A stretch of 64,000 nt of DNA, taken from contig OX459110.1 in assembly GCA_949775045.1 (NCBI GenBank), forward strand, positions 6,022,229 through 6,086,228, read 5' to 3'. Origin of the DNA: Metridium senile. Its lineage: Eukaryota; Cnidaria; Anthozoa; Actiniaria; Metridiidae. The notes under the pieces were generated by a model. The model made no database searches. It was given only the letters and a program-made list of their open reading frames with translations, and had not been told where the DNA came from. Shown piece after piece: positions 22,813 through 36,864 of this stretch. A program made the translations under genes and the position numbers. Position 1 is the stretch's first letter. Every line of letters begins with the position of its first letter.

Positions 22813-23460
22813 AGAATATTAGAGCATTCTGATAAATGCGTAAGATTTTATTTAGAAAAAACTACAAAATCCTACCCAGAATGCAATATGCCCTATAGAG
22901 TGATCTGAAAATGTGTCAAAAAGATCGGGGTTTTCGGCACAAAATTTTCGCCTAGACCCTGTGAGTAATATCTGAGAATATTAGAGCATTCTGATACATG
23001 CGCAAGATTTTATTTAGAAAAAACTACAAAATCCTACCCAGAATGCAATATGCCCTATAGAGTGATCTGAAAATGTGTCAAAAAGATCGGGGTTTTCAGC
23101 TCAAAATTTTCGCCTAGACCCTGTGAGTAATGTCTGAGAATATTAGAGCATTCTGATAAATGCGCAAGATTTTAATTACAAAAAACTACAAAATCTTACC
23201 CAGAATGCAATATGCCCTATAGGGTGATGTAAAAATGTGTCAAAAAGATCGGGGTTTTCGGCACAAAATTTTTGCCTAGACACTGTGAGTAATGTCTGAG
23301 AATATTAGAGCATTCTGATAAATGTGCAAGATTTCATTTAGAAAAAACTACAAAATCCTACCCAGAATGCAATATGCCCTATAGAGTGATCTGAAAATGT
23401 GTCAAAAAGATCGGGGTTTTCAGCTCAAAATTTTCGCCTAGACCCTGTGAGTAATGTCTG

Positions 23461-24270
23461 AGAATATTAGAGCATTCTGATAAATGCGTAAGATTTTATT
23501 TAGAAAAAACTACAAAATCCTACCCAGAATGCAATATGCCCTATAGAGTGATCTGAAAATGTGTCAAAAAGATCGGGGTTTTCGGCACAAAATTTTCGCC
23601 TAGACCCTGTGAGTAATATCTGAGAATATTAGAGCATTCTGATACATGCGCAAGATTTTATTTAAAAAAACTACAAAATCCTACCCAGAATGCAATATGC
23701 CCTATAGGGTGATGTAAAAATGTGTCAAAAAGATCGGGGTTTTCGGCACAAAATTTTTGCCTAGACCCTGTGAGTAATGTCTGAGAATATTAGAGCATTC
23801 TGATAAATGTGCAAGATTTCATTTAGAAAAAAACTACAAAATCCTACCAAGAATGCAATATGCCCTATAGAGTGATCTGAAAATGTGTCAAAAAGATCGG
23901 GGTTTTCAGCTCAAAATTTTCGCCTAGACCCTGTGAGTAATGTCTGAGAATATTAGAGCATTCTGATAAATGCGCAAGATTTTAATTAGAAAAAACTACA
24001 AAATCTTACCCAGAATGCAATATGCCCTATAGGGTGATGTAAAAATGTGTCAAAAAGATCGGGGTTTTCGGCACAAAATTTTTGCCTAGACCCTGTGAGT
24101 AATGTCTGAGAATATTAGAGCATTCTGATAAATGTGCAAGATTTCATTTAGAAAAAACTACAAAATCCTACCCAGAATGCAATATGCCCTATAGAGTGAT
24201 CTGAAAATGTGTCAAAAAGATCGGGGTTTTCAGCTCAAAATTTTCGCCTAGACCCTGTGAGTAATGGCTG
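23461..24270 (+). repeat. HOR-A 5-mer with two compensating indels
   Basis: Full V-C-T1-N-T2 order. The C monomer lost one base (tttaaaaaaac near 23663) and the next T1 gained one A in the A6 tract near 23826, so the HOR length stays 810 bp. T2 ends gtaatggctg. Confidence 0.92.
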
Positions 24271-25242
24271 AGAATATTAGAGCATTCTGATAAATGCGTA
24301 AGATTTTATTTAGAAAAAACTACAAAATCCTACCCAGAATGCAATATGCCCTATAGAGTGATCTGAAAATGTGTCAAAAAGATCGGGGTTTTCGGCACAA
24401 AATTTTCGCCTAGACCCTGTGAGTAATATCTGAGAATATTAGAGCATTCTGATACATGCGCAAGATTTTATTTAGAAAAAACTACAAAATCCTACCCAGA
24501 ATGCAATATGCCCTATAGGGTGATGTAAAAATGTGTCAAAAAGATCGGGGTTTTCGGCACAAAATTTTTGCCTAGACCCTGTGAGTAATGTCTGAGAATA
24601 TTAGAGCATTCTGATAAATGTGCAAGATTTCATTTAGAAAAAACTACAAAATCCTACCAAGAATGCAATATGCCCTATAGAGTGATCTGAAAATGTGTCA
24701 AAAAGATCGGCGTTTTCAGCTCAAAATTTTCGCCTAGACCCTGTGAGTAATGTCTGAGAATATTAGAGCATTCTGATAAATGCGCAAGATTTTAATTAGA
24801 AAAAACTACAAAATCTTACCCAGAATGCAATATGCCCTATAGGGTGATGTGAAAATGTGTCAAAAAGATCGGGGTTTTCGGCACAAAATTTTCGCCTAGA
24901 CGCTGTGAGTAATGTCTGAGAAAATTAGAGCATTCTGATAAATGCGCAAGATTTTATTTAGAAAAAACTACAAAATCCTACTCAGAATGCAATATGCCCT
25001 ATAGGGTGATCTGAAAATGTGTAAAAAAGTTCGGGGTTTTCGGCACAAAATTTTTGCCTAGACCCTGTGAGTAATGTCTGAGAATATTAGAGCATTCTGA
25101 TAAATGTGCAAGATTTCATTTAGAAAAAACTACAAAATCCTACCCAGAATGCAATATGCCCTATAGAGTGATCTGAAAATGTGTCAAAAAGATCGGGGTT
25201 TTCAGCTCAAATTTTTTGCCTAGACCCTGTGAGTAATGTCTG
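24271..25242 (+). repeat. 6-mer HOR V-C-T1-N-A-T
   Basis: HOR-A with an A monomer (cctactcag) inserted after N, giving 972 bp. N ends gacgctg as expected before A. The next V has aaacaac and cccgg, as at 3697, 8556 and 14877. Confidence 0.88.
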
Positions 25243-27024
25243 AGAATATTAGAGCATTCTGATAAATGCGTAAGATTTTATTTAGAAACAACTACAAAAT
25301 CCTACCCGGAATGCAATATGCCCTATAGAGTGATCTGAAAATGTGTCAAAAAGATCGGGGTTTTCGGCACAAAATTTTTGCCTAGACCCTGTGAGTAATA
25401 TCTGAGAATATTAGAGCATTCTGATACATGCGCAAGATTTTATTTAGAAAAAACTACAAAATCCTACCCAGAATGCAATATGCCCTATAGGGTGATGTAA
25501 AAATGTGTCAAAAAGATCGGGGTTTTCGGCACAAAATTTTTGCCTAGACCCTGTGAGTAATGTCTGAGAATATTAGAGCATTCTGATAAATGTGCAAGAT
25601 TTCATTTAGAAAAAACTACAAAATCCTACCCAGAATGCAATATGCCCTATAGAGTGATCTGAAAATGTGTCAAAAAGATCGGGGTTTTCAGCTCAAAATT
25701 TTCGCCTAGACCCTGTGAGTAATGTCTGAGAATATTAGAGCATTCTGATAAATGCGCAAGATTTTAATTAGAAAAAACTACAAAATCTTACCCAGAATGC
25801 AATATGCCCTATAGGGTGATGTGAAAATGTGTCAAAAAGATCGGGGTTTTGGGCACAAAATTTTTGCCTAGACGCTGTGAGTAATGTCTGAGAAAATTAG
25901 AGCATTCTGATAAATGCGCAAGATTTTATTTAGAAAAAACTACAAAATCCTACCCAGAATGCAATATGCCCTATAGGGTGATCTGAAAATGTGTAAAAAA
26001 GTTCGGGGTTTTCGGCACAAAATGTTCGCCTAGACCCTGTGAGTAATGTCTGAGAATATTAGAGCATTCTGATAAATGCGCAAGATTTTAATTAGAAAAA
26101 ACTACAAAATCCTACCCAGAATGCAATATGCTCTATAGAGTGATCTGAAAATGTGTCAAAAAGATCGGGGTTTTCAGCTGAAAATTTTCGCCTAGACCCT
26201 GTGAGTAATGTCTGAGAATATTAGAGCATTCTGATAAATGCGTAAGATTTTATTTAGAAAAAACTACAAAATCCTACCCAGAATGCAATATGCCCTATAG
26301 AGTGATCTGAAAATGTGTCAAAAAGATCGGGGTTTTCGGCACAAAATTTTCGCCTAGACCCTGTGAGTAATATCTGAGAATATTAGAGCATTCTGATACA
26401 TGCGCAAGATTTTATTTAGAAAAAACTACAAAATCCTACCCAGAATGCAATATGCCCTATAGGGTGATGTAAAAATGTGTCAAAAAGATCGGGGTTTTCG
26501 GCACAAAATTTTTGCCTAGACCCTGTGAGTAATGTCTGAGAATATTAGAGCATTCTGATAAATGTGCAAGATTTCATTTAGAAAAAACTACAAAATCCTA
26601 CCAAGAATGCAATATGCCCTATAGAGTGATCTGAAAATGTGTCAAAAAGATCGGGGTTTTCAGCTCAAAATTTTCGCCTAGACCCTGTGAGTAATGTCTG
26701 AGAATATTAGAGCATTCTGATAAATGCGCAAGATTTTAATTAGAAAAAACTACAAAATCTTACCCAGAATGCAATATGCCCTATAGTGTGATGTGAAAAT
26801 GTGTCAAAAAGATCGGGGTTTTCGGCACAAAATTTTCGCCTAGACGCTGTGAGTAATGTCTGAGAAAATTAGAGCATTCTGATCAATGCGCAAGATTTTA
26901 TTTAGAAAAAACTACAAAATCCTACTCAGAATGCAATATGCCCTATAGGGTGATCTGAAAATGTGTAAAAAAGTTCGGGGTTTTCGGCACAAAATTTTTG
27001 CCTAGACCCTGTGAGTAATGTCTG

Positions 27025-27179
27025 AGAATATTAGAGCATTCTGATAAATGCGCAAGATTTTATTTAGAAAAAACTACAAAATATTACCCAGTATGCCCTA
27101 TATGGTGATATGAAAATGTGTCAAAAAGATCGGAGTTTTCAGCACAAAATTTTCGCCTAGACCCTGTGAGTAATGTCTG
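27025..27179 (+). repeat. S monomer (155 bp), copy 3
   Basis: Has the 7-bp deletion with gatatg and cggag, and a cagcac ending. A private change, ctatatggtg, alters the palindrome near 27107. Confidence 0.94.
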
Positions 27180-28475
27180 AGAATATTAGAGCATTCTGAT
27201 AAATGCGCAAGATTTTATTTAGAAAAAACTACAAAATCCTACCCAGAATGCAATATGCCCTATAGGGTGATCTGAAAATGTGTAAAAAAGTTCGGGGTTT
27301 TCGGCACAAAATGTTCGCCTAGACCCTGTGAGTAATGTCTGAGAATATTAGAGCATTCTGATAAATGCGCAAGATTTTAATTAGAAAAAACTACAAAATC
27401 CTACCCAGAATGCAATATGCCCTATAGGGTGATCTGAAAATGTGTCAAAAAGTTCGGGGTTTTCGGCACAAAATTTTCGCCTAGACCCTGTGAGTAATGT
27501 CTGAGAATATTAGAGCATTCTGATAAATGTGCAAGATTTCATTTAGAAAAAAATACAAAATCCTACCCAGAATGCAATATGCTCTATAGAGTGATCTGAA
27601 AATGTGTCAAAAAGATCGGGGTTTTCAGCTCAAAATTTTCGCCTAGACCCTGTGAGTAATGTCTGAGAATATTAGAGCATTCTGATAAATGCGTAAGATT
27701 TTATTTAGAAAAAACTACAAAATCCTACCCAGAATGCAATATGCCCTATAGAGTGATCTGAAAATGTGTCAAAAAGATCGGGGTTTTCGGCACAAAATTT
27801 TTGCCTAGACCCTGTGAGTAATGTCTGAGAATATTAGAGCATTCTGATAGATGTGCAAGATTTCATTTAGAAAAAACTACAAAATCCTACCCAGAATGCA
27901 ATATGCCCTATAGGGTGATGTAAAAATGTGTCAAAAAGATCGGGGTTTTCGGCACAAAATTTTTGCCTAGACCCTGTGAGTAATGTCTGAGAATATTAGA
28001 GCATTCTGATAAATGTGCAAGATTTCATTTAGAAAAAACTACAAAATCCTACCAAGAATGCAATATGCCCTATAGAGTGATCTGAAAATGTGTCAAAAAG
28101 ATCGGGGTTTTCAGCTCAAAATTTTCGCCTAGACCCTGTGAGTAATGTCTGAGAATATTAGAGCATTCTGATAAATGCGCAAGATTTTAATTAGAAAAAA
28201 CTACAAAATCTTACCCAGAATGCAATATGCCCTATAGGGTGATGTGAAAATGTGTCAAAAAGATCGGGGTTTTCGGCACAAAATTTTCGCCTAGACGCTG
28301 TGAGTAATGTCTGAGAAAATTAGAGCATTCTGATAAATGCGCAAGATTTTATTTAGAAAAAACTACAAAATCCTACTCAGAATGCAATATGCCCTATAGG
28401 GTGATCTGAAAATGTGTAAAAAAGTTCGGGGTTTTCGGCACAAAATTTTTGCCTAGACCCTGTGAGTAATGTCTG

Positions 28476-28630
28476 AGAATATTAGAGCATTCTGGTAAAT
28501 GCGCAAGATTTTATTTAGAAAAAACTACAAAATATTACCCAGTATGCCCTATAGGGTGATATGAAAATGTGTCAAAAAGATCGGAGTTTTCAGCACAAAA
28601 TTTTCGCCTAGACCCTGTGAGTAATGTCTG
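28476..28630 (+). repeat. S monomer (155 bp), copy 4
   Basis: S monomer with a private ctggtaaatg that recurs 1930 bp downstream, marking the duplication at 28314-32173. Confidence 0.95.
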
Positions 28631-28792
28631 AGAATATTAGAGCATTCTGATAAATGCGCAAGATTTTATTTAGAAAAAACTACAAAATCCTACCCAGAAT
28701 GCAATATGCCCTATAGGGTGATCTGAAAATGTGTAAAAAAGTTCGGGGTTTTCGGCACAAAATGTTCGCCTAGACCCTGTGAGTAATGTCTG

Positions 28793-28947
28793 AGAATATT
28801 AGAGCATTCTGATAAATGCGCAAGATTTTATTTAGAAGAAACTACAAAATATTACCCAGTATGCCCTATAGGGTGATATGAAAATGTGTCAAAAAGATCG
28901 GAGTTTTCAGCACAAAATTTTCGCCTAGACCCTGTGAGTAATGTCTG
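28793..28947 (+). repeat. S monomer (155 bp), copy 5
   Basis: S monomer with a rare tttagaagaaac that interrupts the A6 tract. The same change is in the S monomer at 30723. Confidence 0.95.
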
Positions 28948-30405
28948 AGAATATTAGAGCATTCTGATAAATGCGCAAGATTTTATTTAGAAAAAACTAC
29001 AAAATCCTACCCAGAATGCAATATGCCCTATAGGGTGATCTGAAAATGTGTAAAAAAGTTCGGGATTTTCGGCACAAAATGTTCGCCTAGACCCTGTGAG
29101 TAATGTCTGAGAATATTAGAGCATTCTGATAAATGCGCAAGATTTTAATTAGAAAAAACTACAAAATCCTACCCAGAATGCAATATGCCCTATAGGGTGA
29201 TCTGAAAATGTGTCAAAAAGTTCGGGGTTTTCGGCACAAAATTTTCGCCTAGACCCTGTGAGTAATGTCTGAGAATATTAGAGCATTCTGATAAATGTGC
29301 AAGATTTCATTTAGAAAAAACTACAAAATCCTACCCAGAATGCAATATGCTCTATAGAGTGATCTGAAAATGTGTCAAAAAGATCGGGGTTTTCAGCTCA
29401 AAATTTTCGCCTAGACCCTGTGAGTAATGTCTGAGAATATTAGAGCATTCTGATAAATGCGTAAGATTTTATTTAGAAAAAACTACAAAATCCTACCCAG
29501 AATGCAATATGCACTATAGAGTGATCTGAAAATGTGTCAAAAAGATCGGGGTTTTCTGCACAAAATTTTTGCCTAGACCCTGTGAGTAATATCTGAGAAT
29601 ATTAGAGCATTCTGATACATGCGCAAGATTTTATTTAGAAAAAACTACAAAATCCTACCCAGAATGCAATATGCCCTATAGGGTGATGTAAAAATGTGTC
29701 AAAAAGATCGGGGTTTTCGGCACAAAATTTTCGCCTAGACCCTGTGAGTAATGTCTGAGAATATTAGAGCATTCTGATAAATGTGCAAGATTTCATTTAG
29801 AAAAAACTACAAAATCCTACCCAGAATGCAATATGCTCTATAGAGTGATCTGAAAATGTGTCAAAAAGATCGGGGTTTTCAGCTCAAAATTTTCGCCTAG
29901 ACCCTGTGAGTAATGTCTGAGAATATTAGAGCATTCTGATAAATGCGTAAGATTTTATTTAGAAAAAACTACAAAATCCTACCCAGAATGCAATATGCCC
30001 TATAGAGTGATCTGAAAATGTGTCAAAAAGATCGGGGTTTTCGGTACAAAATTTTCGCCTAGACCCGGTGAGTAATATCTGAGAATATTAGAGCATTCTG
30101 ATACATGCGCAAGATTTTATTTAGAAAAAACTACAAAATCCTACCCAGAATGCAATATGCCCTATAGGGTGATGTGAAAATGTGTCAAAAAGATCGGGGT
30201 TTTCGGCACAAAATTTTCGCCTAGACGCTGTGAGTAATGTCTGAGAAAATTAGAGCATTCTGATAAATGCGCAAGATTTTATTTAGAAAAAACTACAAAA
30301 TCCTACTCAGAATGCAATATGCCCTATAGGGTGATCTGAAAATGTGTAAAAAAGTTCGGGGTTTTCGGCACAAAATTTTTGCCTAGACCCTGTGAGTAAT
30401 GTCTG

Positions 30406-30560
30406 AGAATATTAGAGCATTCTGGTAAATGCGCAAGATTTTATTTAGAAAAAACTACAAAATATTACCCAGTATGCCCTATAGGGTGATATGAAAATGT
30501 GTCAAAAAGATCGGAGTTTTCAGCACAAAATTTTCGCCTAGACCCTGTGAGTAATGTCTG
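30406..30560 (+). repeat. S monomer (155 bp), copy 6
   Basis: Duplicate of copy 4, sharing ctggtaaatg. Confidence 0.95.
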
Positions 30561-30722
30561 AGAATATTAGAGCATTCTGATAAATGCGCAAGATTTTATT
30601 TAGAAAAAACTACAAAATCCTACCCAGAATGCAATATGCCCTATAGGGTGATCTGAAAATGTGTAAAAAAGTTCGGGGTTTTCGGCACAAAATGTTCGCC
30701 TAGACCCTGTGAGTAATGTCTG

Positions 30723-30877
30723 AGAATATTAGAGCATTCTGATAAATGCGCAAGATTTTATTTAGAAGAAACTACAAAATATTACCCAGTATGCCCTATA
30801 GGGTGATATGAAAATGTGTCAAAAAGATCGGAGTTTTCAGCACAAAATTTTCGCCTAGACCCTGTGAGTAATGTCTG
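30723..30877 (+). repeat. S monomer (155 bp), copy 7
   Basis: Duplicate of copy 5, sharing tttagaagaaac. Confidence 0.95.
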
Positions 30878-31525
30878 AGAATATTAGAGCATTCTGATAA
30901 ATGCGCAAGATTTTATTTAGAAAAAACTACAAAATCCTACCCAGAATGCAATATGCCCTATAGGGTGATCTGAAAATGTGTAAAAAAGTTCGGGATTTTC
31001 GGCACAAAATGTTCGCCTAGACCCTGTGAGTAATGTCTGAGAATATTAGAGCATTCTGATAAATGCGCAAGATTTTAATTAGAAAAAACTACAAAATCCT
31101 ACCCAGAATGCAATATGCCCTATAGGGTGATCTGAAAATGTGTCAAAAAGTTCGGGGTTTTCGGCACAAAATTTTCGCCTAGACCCTGTGAGTAATGTCT
31201 GAGAATATTAGAGCATTCTGATAAATGTGCAAGATTTCATTTAGAAAAAACTACAAAATCCTACCCACAATGCAATATGCTCTATAGAGTTATCTGAAAA
31301 TGTGTCAAAAAGATCGGGGTTTTCAGCTCAAAATTTTCGCCTAGACCCTGTGAGTAATGTCTGAGAATATTAGAGCATTCTGATAAATGCGTAAGATTTT
31401 ATTTAGAAAAAACTACAAAATCCTACCCAGAATGCAATATGCACTATAGAGTGATCTGAAAATGTGTCAAAAAGATCGGGGTTTTCGGCACAAAATTTTT
31501 GCCTAGACCCTGTGAGTAATATCTG

Positions 31526-32821
31526 AGAATATTAGAGCATTCTGATACATGCGCAAGATTTTATTTAGAAAAAACTACAAAATCCTACCCAGAATGCAAT
31601 ATGCCCTATAGGGTGATGTAAAAATGTGTCAAAAAGATCGGGGTTTTCGGCACAAAATTTTCGCCTAGACCCTGTGAGTAATGTCTGAGAATATTAGAGC
31701 ATTCTGATAAATGTGCAAGATTTCATTTAGAAAAAACTACAAAATCCTACCCAGAATGCAATATGCTCTATAGAGTGATCTGAAAATGTGTCAAAAAGAT
31801 CGGGGTTTTCAGCTCAAAATTTTCGCCTAGACCCTGTGAGTAATGTCTGAGAATATTAGAGCATTCTGATAAATGCGTAAGATTTTATTTAGAAAAAACT
31901 ACAAAATCCTACCCAGAATGCAATATGCCCTATAGAGTGATCTGAAAATGTGTCAAAAAGATCGGGGTTTTCGGTACAAAATTTTCGGCTAGACCCGGTG
32001 AGTAATATCTGAGAATATTAGAGCATTCTGATACATGCGCAAGATTTTATTTAGAAAAAACTACAAAATCCTACCCAGAATGCAATATGCCCTATAGGGT
32101 GATGTAAAAATGTGTCAAAAAGATCGGGGTTTTCGGCACAAAATTTTTGCCTAGACCCTGTGAGTAATGTCTGAGAATATTAGAGCATTCTGATAAATGT
32201 GCAAGATTTCATTTAGAAAAAACTACAAAATCCTACCAAGAATGCAATATGCCCTATAGAGTGATCTGAAAATGTGTCAAAAAGATCGGGGTTTTCGGTA
32301 CAAAATTTTCGCCTAGACCCGGTGAGTAATATCTGAGAATATTAGAGCATTCTGATACATGCGCAAGATTTTATTTAGAAAAAACTACAAAATCCTACCC
32401 AGAATGCAATATGCCCTATAGGGTGATGTAAAAATGTGTCAAAAAGATCGGGGTTTTCGGCACAAAATTTTTGCCTAGACCCTGTGAGTAATGTCTGAGA
32501 ATATTAGAGCATTCTGATAAATGTGCAAGATTTCATTTAGAAAAAACTACAAAATCCTACCAAGAATGCAATATGCCCTATAGAGTGATCTGAAAATGTG
32601 TCAAAAAGATCGGGCTTTTCAGCTCAAAATTTTCGCCTAGACCCTGTGAGTAATGTCTGAGAATATTAGAGCATTCTGATAAATGCGCAAGATTTTAATT
32701 AGAAAAAACTACAAAATCTTACCCAGAATGCAATATGCCCTATAGGGTGATGTGAAAATGTGTCAAAAAGATCGGGGTTTTCGGCACAAAATTTTCGCCT
32801 AGACCCTGTGAGTAATATCTG
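31526..32821 (+). repeat. 1296-bp duplication, left copy (8-mer)
   Basis: Order is C, T (CTCTATAGAG), V (ttcggctag, gacccggtg), C, T1 (cggtac, gacccggtg), C, T1 (cgggctttt), N. It starts inside the right copy of the 1930-bp duplication, and its V carries ttcggctag, which that copy gained, so it is the younger event. The N ends gaccctg and gtaatatctg as a V would, marking the junction. Confidence 0.92.
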
Positions 32822-34117
32822 AGAATATTAGAGCATTCTGATACATGCGCAAGATTTTATTTAGAAAAAACTACAAAATCCTACCCAGAATGCAATATGC
32901 CCTATAGGGTGATGTAAAAATGTGTCAAAAAGATCGGGGTTTTCGGCACAAAATTTTCGCCTAGACCCTGTGAGTAATGTCTGAGAATATTAGAGCATTC
33001 TGATAAATGTGCAAGATTTCATTTAGAAAAAACTACAAAATCCTACCCAGAATGCAATATGCTCTATAGAGTGATCTGAAAATGTGTCAAAAAGATCGGG
33101 GTTTTCAGCTCAAAATTTTCGCCTAGACCCTGTGAGTAATGTCTGAGAATATTAGAGCATTCTGATAAATGCGTAAGATTTTATTTAGAAAAAACTACAA
33201 AATCCTACCCAGAATGCAATATGCCCTATAGAGTGATCTGAAAATGTGTCAAAAAGATCGGGGTTTTCGGTACAAAATTTTCGGCTAGACCCGGTGAGTA
33301 ATATCTGAGAATATTAGAGCATTCTGATACATGCGCAAGATTTTATTTAGAAAAAACTACAAAATCCTACCCAGAATGCAATATGCCCTATAGGGTGATG
33401 TAAAAATGTGTCAAAAAGATCGGGGTTTTCGGCACAAAATTTTTGCCTAGACCCTGTGAGTAATGTCTGAGAATATTAGAGCATTCTGATAAATGTGCAA
33501 GATTTCATTTAGAAAAAACTACAAAATCCTACCAAGAATGCAATATGCCCTATAGAGTGATCTGAAAATGTGTCAAAAAGATCGGGGTTTTCGGTACAAA
33601 ATTTTCGCCTAGACCCGGTGAGTAATATCTGAGAATATTAGAGCATTCTGATACATGCGCAAGATTTTATTTAGAAAAAACTACAAAATCCTACCCAGAA
33701 TGCAATATGCCCTATAGGGTGATGTAAAAATGTGTCAAAAAGATCGGGGTTTTCGGCACAAAATTTTTGCCTAGACCCTGTGAGTAATGTCTGAGAATAT
33801 TAGAGCATTCTGATAAATGTGCAAGATTTCATTTAGAAAAAACTACAAAATCCTACCAAGAATGCAATATGCCCTATAGAGTGATCTGAAAATGTGTCAA
33901 AAAGATCGGGCTTTTCAGCTCAAAATTTTCGCCTAGACCCTGTGAGTAATGTCTGAGAATATTAGAGCATTCTGATAAATGCGCAAGATTTTAATTAGAA
34001 AAAACTACAAAATCTTACCCAGAATGCAATATGCCCTATAGGGTGATGTGAAAATGTGTCAAAAAGATCGGGGTTTTCGGCACAAAATTTTCGCCTAGAC
34101 GCTGTGAGTAATGTCTG
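32822..34117 (+). repeat. 1296-bp duplication, right copy (8-mer)
   Basis: Repeats the eight monomers with the markers ttcggctag (step 31981 to 33277) and cgggcttttc (step 32611 to 33907), both exactly 1296 bp. Its last N ends gacgctg, the normal ending before an A-type monomer. Confidence 0.92.
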
Positions 34118-34272
34118 AGAAAATTAGAGCATTCTGATAAATGCGCAAGATTTTATTTAGAAAAAACTACAAAATATTACCCAGTATGCCCTATAGGGTG
34201 ATATGAAAATGTGTCAAAAAAATCGGAGTTTTCAGCACAAAATTTTCGCCTAGACCCTGTGAGTAATGTCTG
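34118..34272 (+). repeat. S monomer (155 bp), copy 8, with class A start
   Basis: Begins agaaaattag like class A, then has the S deletion and markers, so it is an A/S chimera with the switch between positions 5 and 59. It also has a private aaaaaaatcggag near 34220. Confidence 0.9.
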
Positions 34273-36864
34273 AGAATATTAGAGCATTCTGATAAATGCG
34301 CAAGATTTTATTTAGAAAAAACTACAAAATCCTACCCAGAATGCAATATGCCCTATAGGGTGATCTGAAAATGTGTAAAAAAGTTCGGGGTTTTCGGCAC
34401 AAAATGTTCGCCTAGACCCTGTGAGTAATGTCTGAGAATATTAGAGCATTCTGATAAATGCGCAAGATTTTAATTAGAAAAAACTACAAAATCCTACCCA
34501 GAATGCAATATGCCCTATAGGGTGATCTGAAAATGTGTCAAAAAGTTCGGGGTTTTCGGCACAAAATTTTCGCCTAGACCCTGTGAGTAATGTCTGAGAA
34601 TATTAGAGCATTCTGATAAATGTGCAAGATTTCATTTAGAAAAAACTACAAAATCCTACCCAGAATGCAATATGCTCTATAGAGTGATCTGAAAATGTGT
34701 CAAAAAGATCGGGGTTTTCAGCTCAAAATTTTCGCCTAGACCCTGTGAGTAATGTCTGAGAATATTAGAGCATTCTGATAAATGCGTAAGATTTTATTTA
34801 GAAAAAACTACAAAATCCTACCCAGAATGCAATATGCCCTATAGAGTGATCTGAAAATGTGTCAAAAAGATCGGGGTTTTCGGCACAAAATTTTTGCCTA
34901 GACCCTGTGAGTAATATCTGAGAATATTAGAGCATTCTGATACATGCGCAAGATTTTATTTAGAAAAAACTACAAAATCCTACCCAGAATGCAATATGCC
35001 CTATAGGGTGATCTGAAAATGTGTAAAAAAGTTGGGGGTTTTCGGCACAAAATGTTCGCCTAGACCCTGTGAGTAATGTCTGAGAATATTAGAGCATTCT
35101 GATAAATGCGCAAGATTTTAATTAGAAAAAACTACAAAATCCTACCCAGAATGCAATATGCCCTATAGGGTGATCTGAAAATGTGTCAAAAAGTTCGGGG
35201 TTTTCGGCACAAAATTTTCGCCTAGACCCTGTGAGTAATGTCTGAGAATATTAGAGCATTCTGATAAATGTGCAAGATTTCATTTAGAAAAAACTACAAA
35301 ATCCTACCCAGAATGCAATATGCTCTATAGAGTGATCTGAAAATGTGTCAAAAAGATCGGGGTTTTCAGCTCAAAATTTTCGCCTAGACCCTGTGAGTAA
35401 TGTCTGAGAATATTAGAGCATTCTGATAAATGCGTAAGATTTTATTTAGAAAAAACTACAAAATCCTACCCAGAATGCAATATGCACTATAGAGTGATCT
35501 GAAAATGTGTCAAAAAGATCGGGGTTTTCGGCACAAAATTTTTGCCTAGACCCTGTGAGTAATATCTGAGAATATTAGAGCATTCTGATACATGCGCAAG
35601 ATTTTATTTAGAAAAAACTACAAAATCCTACCCAGAATGCAATATGCCCTATAGGGTGATGTAAAAATGTGTCAAAAAGATCGGGGTTTTCGGCACAAAA
35701 TTTTCGCTTAGACCCTGTGAGTAATGTCTGAGAATATTAGAGCATTCTGATAAATGTGCAAGATTTCATTTAGAAAAAACTACAAAATCCTACCCAGAAT
35801 GCAATATGCTCTATAGAGTGATCTGAAAATGTGTCAAAAAGATCGGGGTTTTCAACTCAAAATTTTCGCCTAGACCCTGTGAGTAATGTCTGAGAATATT
35901 AGAGCATTCTGATAAATGCGTAAGATTTTATTTAGAAAAAACTACAAAATCCTACCCAGAATGCAATATGCCCTATAGAGTGATCTGAAAATGTGTCAAA
36001 AAGATCGGGGTTTTCGGTACAAAATTTTCGCCTAGACCCTGTGAGTAATATCTGAGAATATTAGAGCATTCTGATACATGCGCAAGATTTTATTTAGAAA
36101 AAACTACAAAATCCTACCCAGAATGCAATATGCCCTATAGAGTGATCTGAAAATGTGTCAAAAAGATCGGGGTTTTCGGTACAAAATTTTCGCCTAGACC
36201 CTGTGAGTAATATCTGAGAATATTAGAGCATTCTGATACATGCGCAAGATTTTATTTAGAAAAAACTACAAAATCCTACCCAGAATGCAATATGCCCTAT
36301 AGGGTGATGTAAAAATGTGTCAAAAAGATCGGGGTTTTCGGCACAAAATTTTTGCCTAGACCCTGTGAGTAATGTCTGAGAATATTAGAGCATTCTGATA
36401 AATGTGCAAGATTTCATTTAGAAAAAACTACAAAATCCTACCAAGAATGCAATATGCCCTATAGAGTGATCTGAAAATGTGTCAAAAAGATCGGGGTTTT
36501 CAGCTCAAAATTTTCGCCTAGACCCTGTGAGTAATGTCTGAGAATATTAGAGCATTCTGATAAATGCGCAAGATTTTATTTAGAAAAAACTACAAAATCC
36601 TACTCAGAATGCAATATGCCCTATAGGGTGATCTGAAAATGTGTAAAAAAGTTCGGGGTTTTCGGCACAAAATTTTTGCCTAGACCCTGTGAGTAATGTC
36701 TGAGAATATTAGAGCATTCTGATAAATGCGCAAGATTTTATTTAGAAAAAACTACAAAATCCTACCCAGAATGCAATATGCCCTATAGGGTGATCTGAAA
36801 ATGTGTAAAAAAGTTCGGGGTTTTCGGCACAAAATTTTTGCCTAGACCCTGTGAGTAATGTCTG

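Larger units (their letters stand above)
28314..30243 (+). repeat. 1930-bp duplication, left copy
   Basis: Twelve monomers in the order A, S, P', S, P', P, T, V, C, T, V, C. Rare markers are ctggtaaat, tttagaagaaac, gttcgggatttt, gcactatagag, cggtac and gacccggtg. Length is 12 x 162 minus 14, from two S monomers. It is one of the longest clear tandem duplications in the window. Confidence 0.93.
30244..32173 (+). repeat. 1930-bp duplication, right copy
   Basis: Same twelve monomers and rare markers as 28314-30243. Private changes on this side are cccacaatgc near 31266, gagttatctg near 31290 and ttcggctag near 31985; the left copy has ttttctgcac near 29553 where this one has ttttcggcac. The few differences imply a young event. 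Confidence 0.93.
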
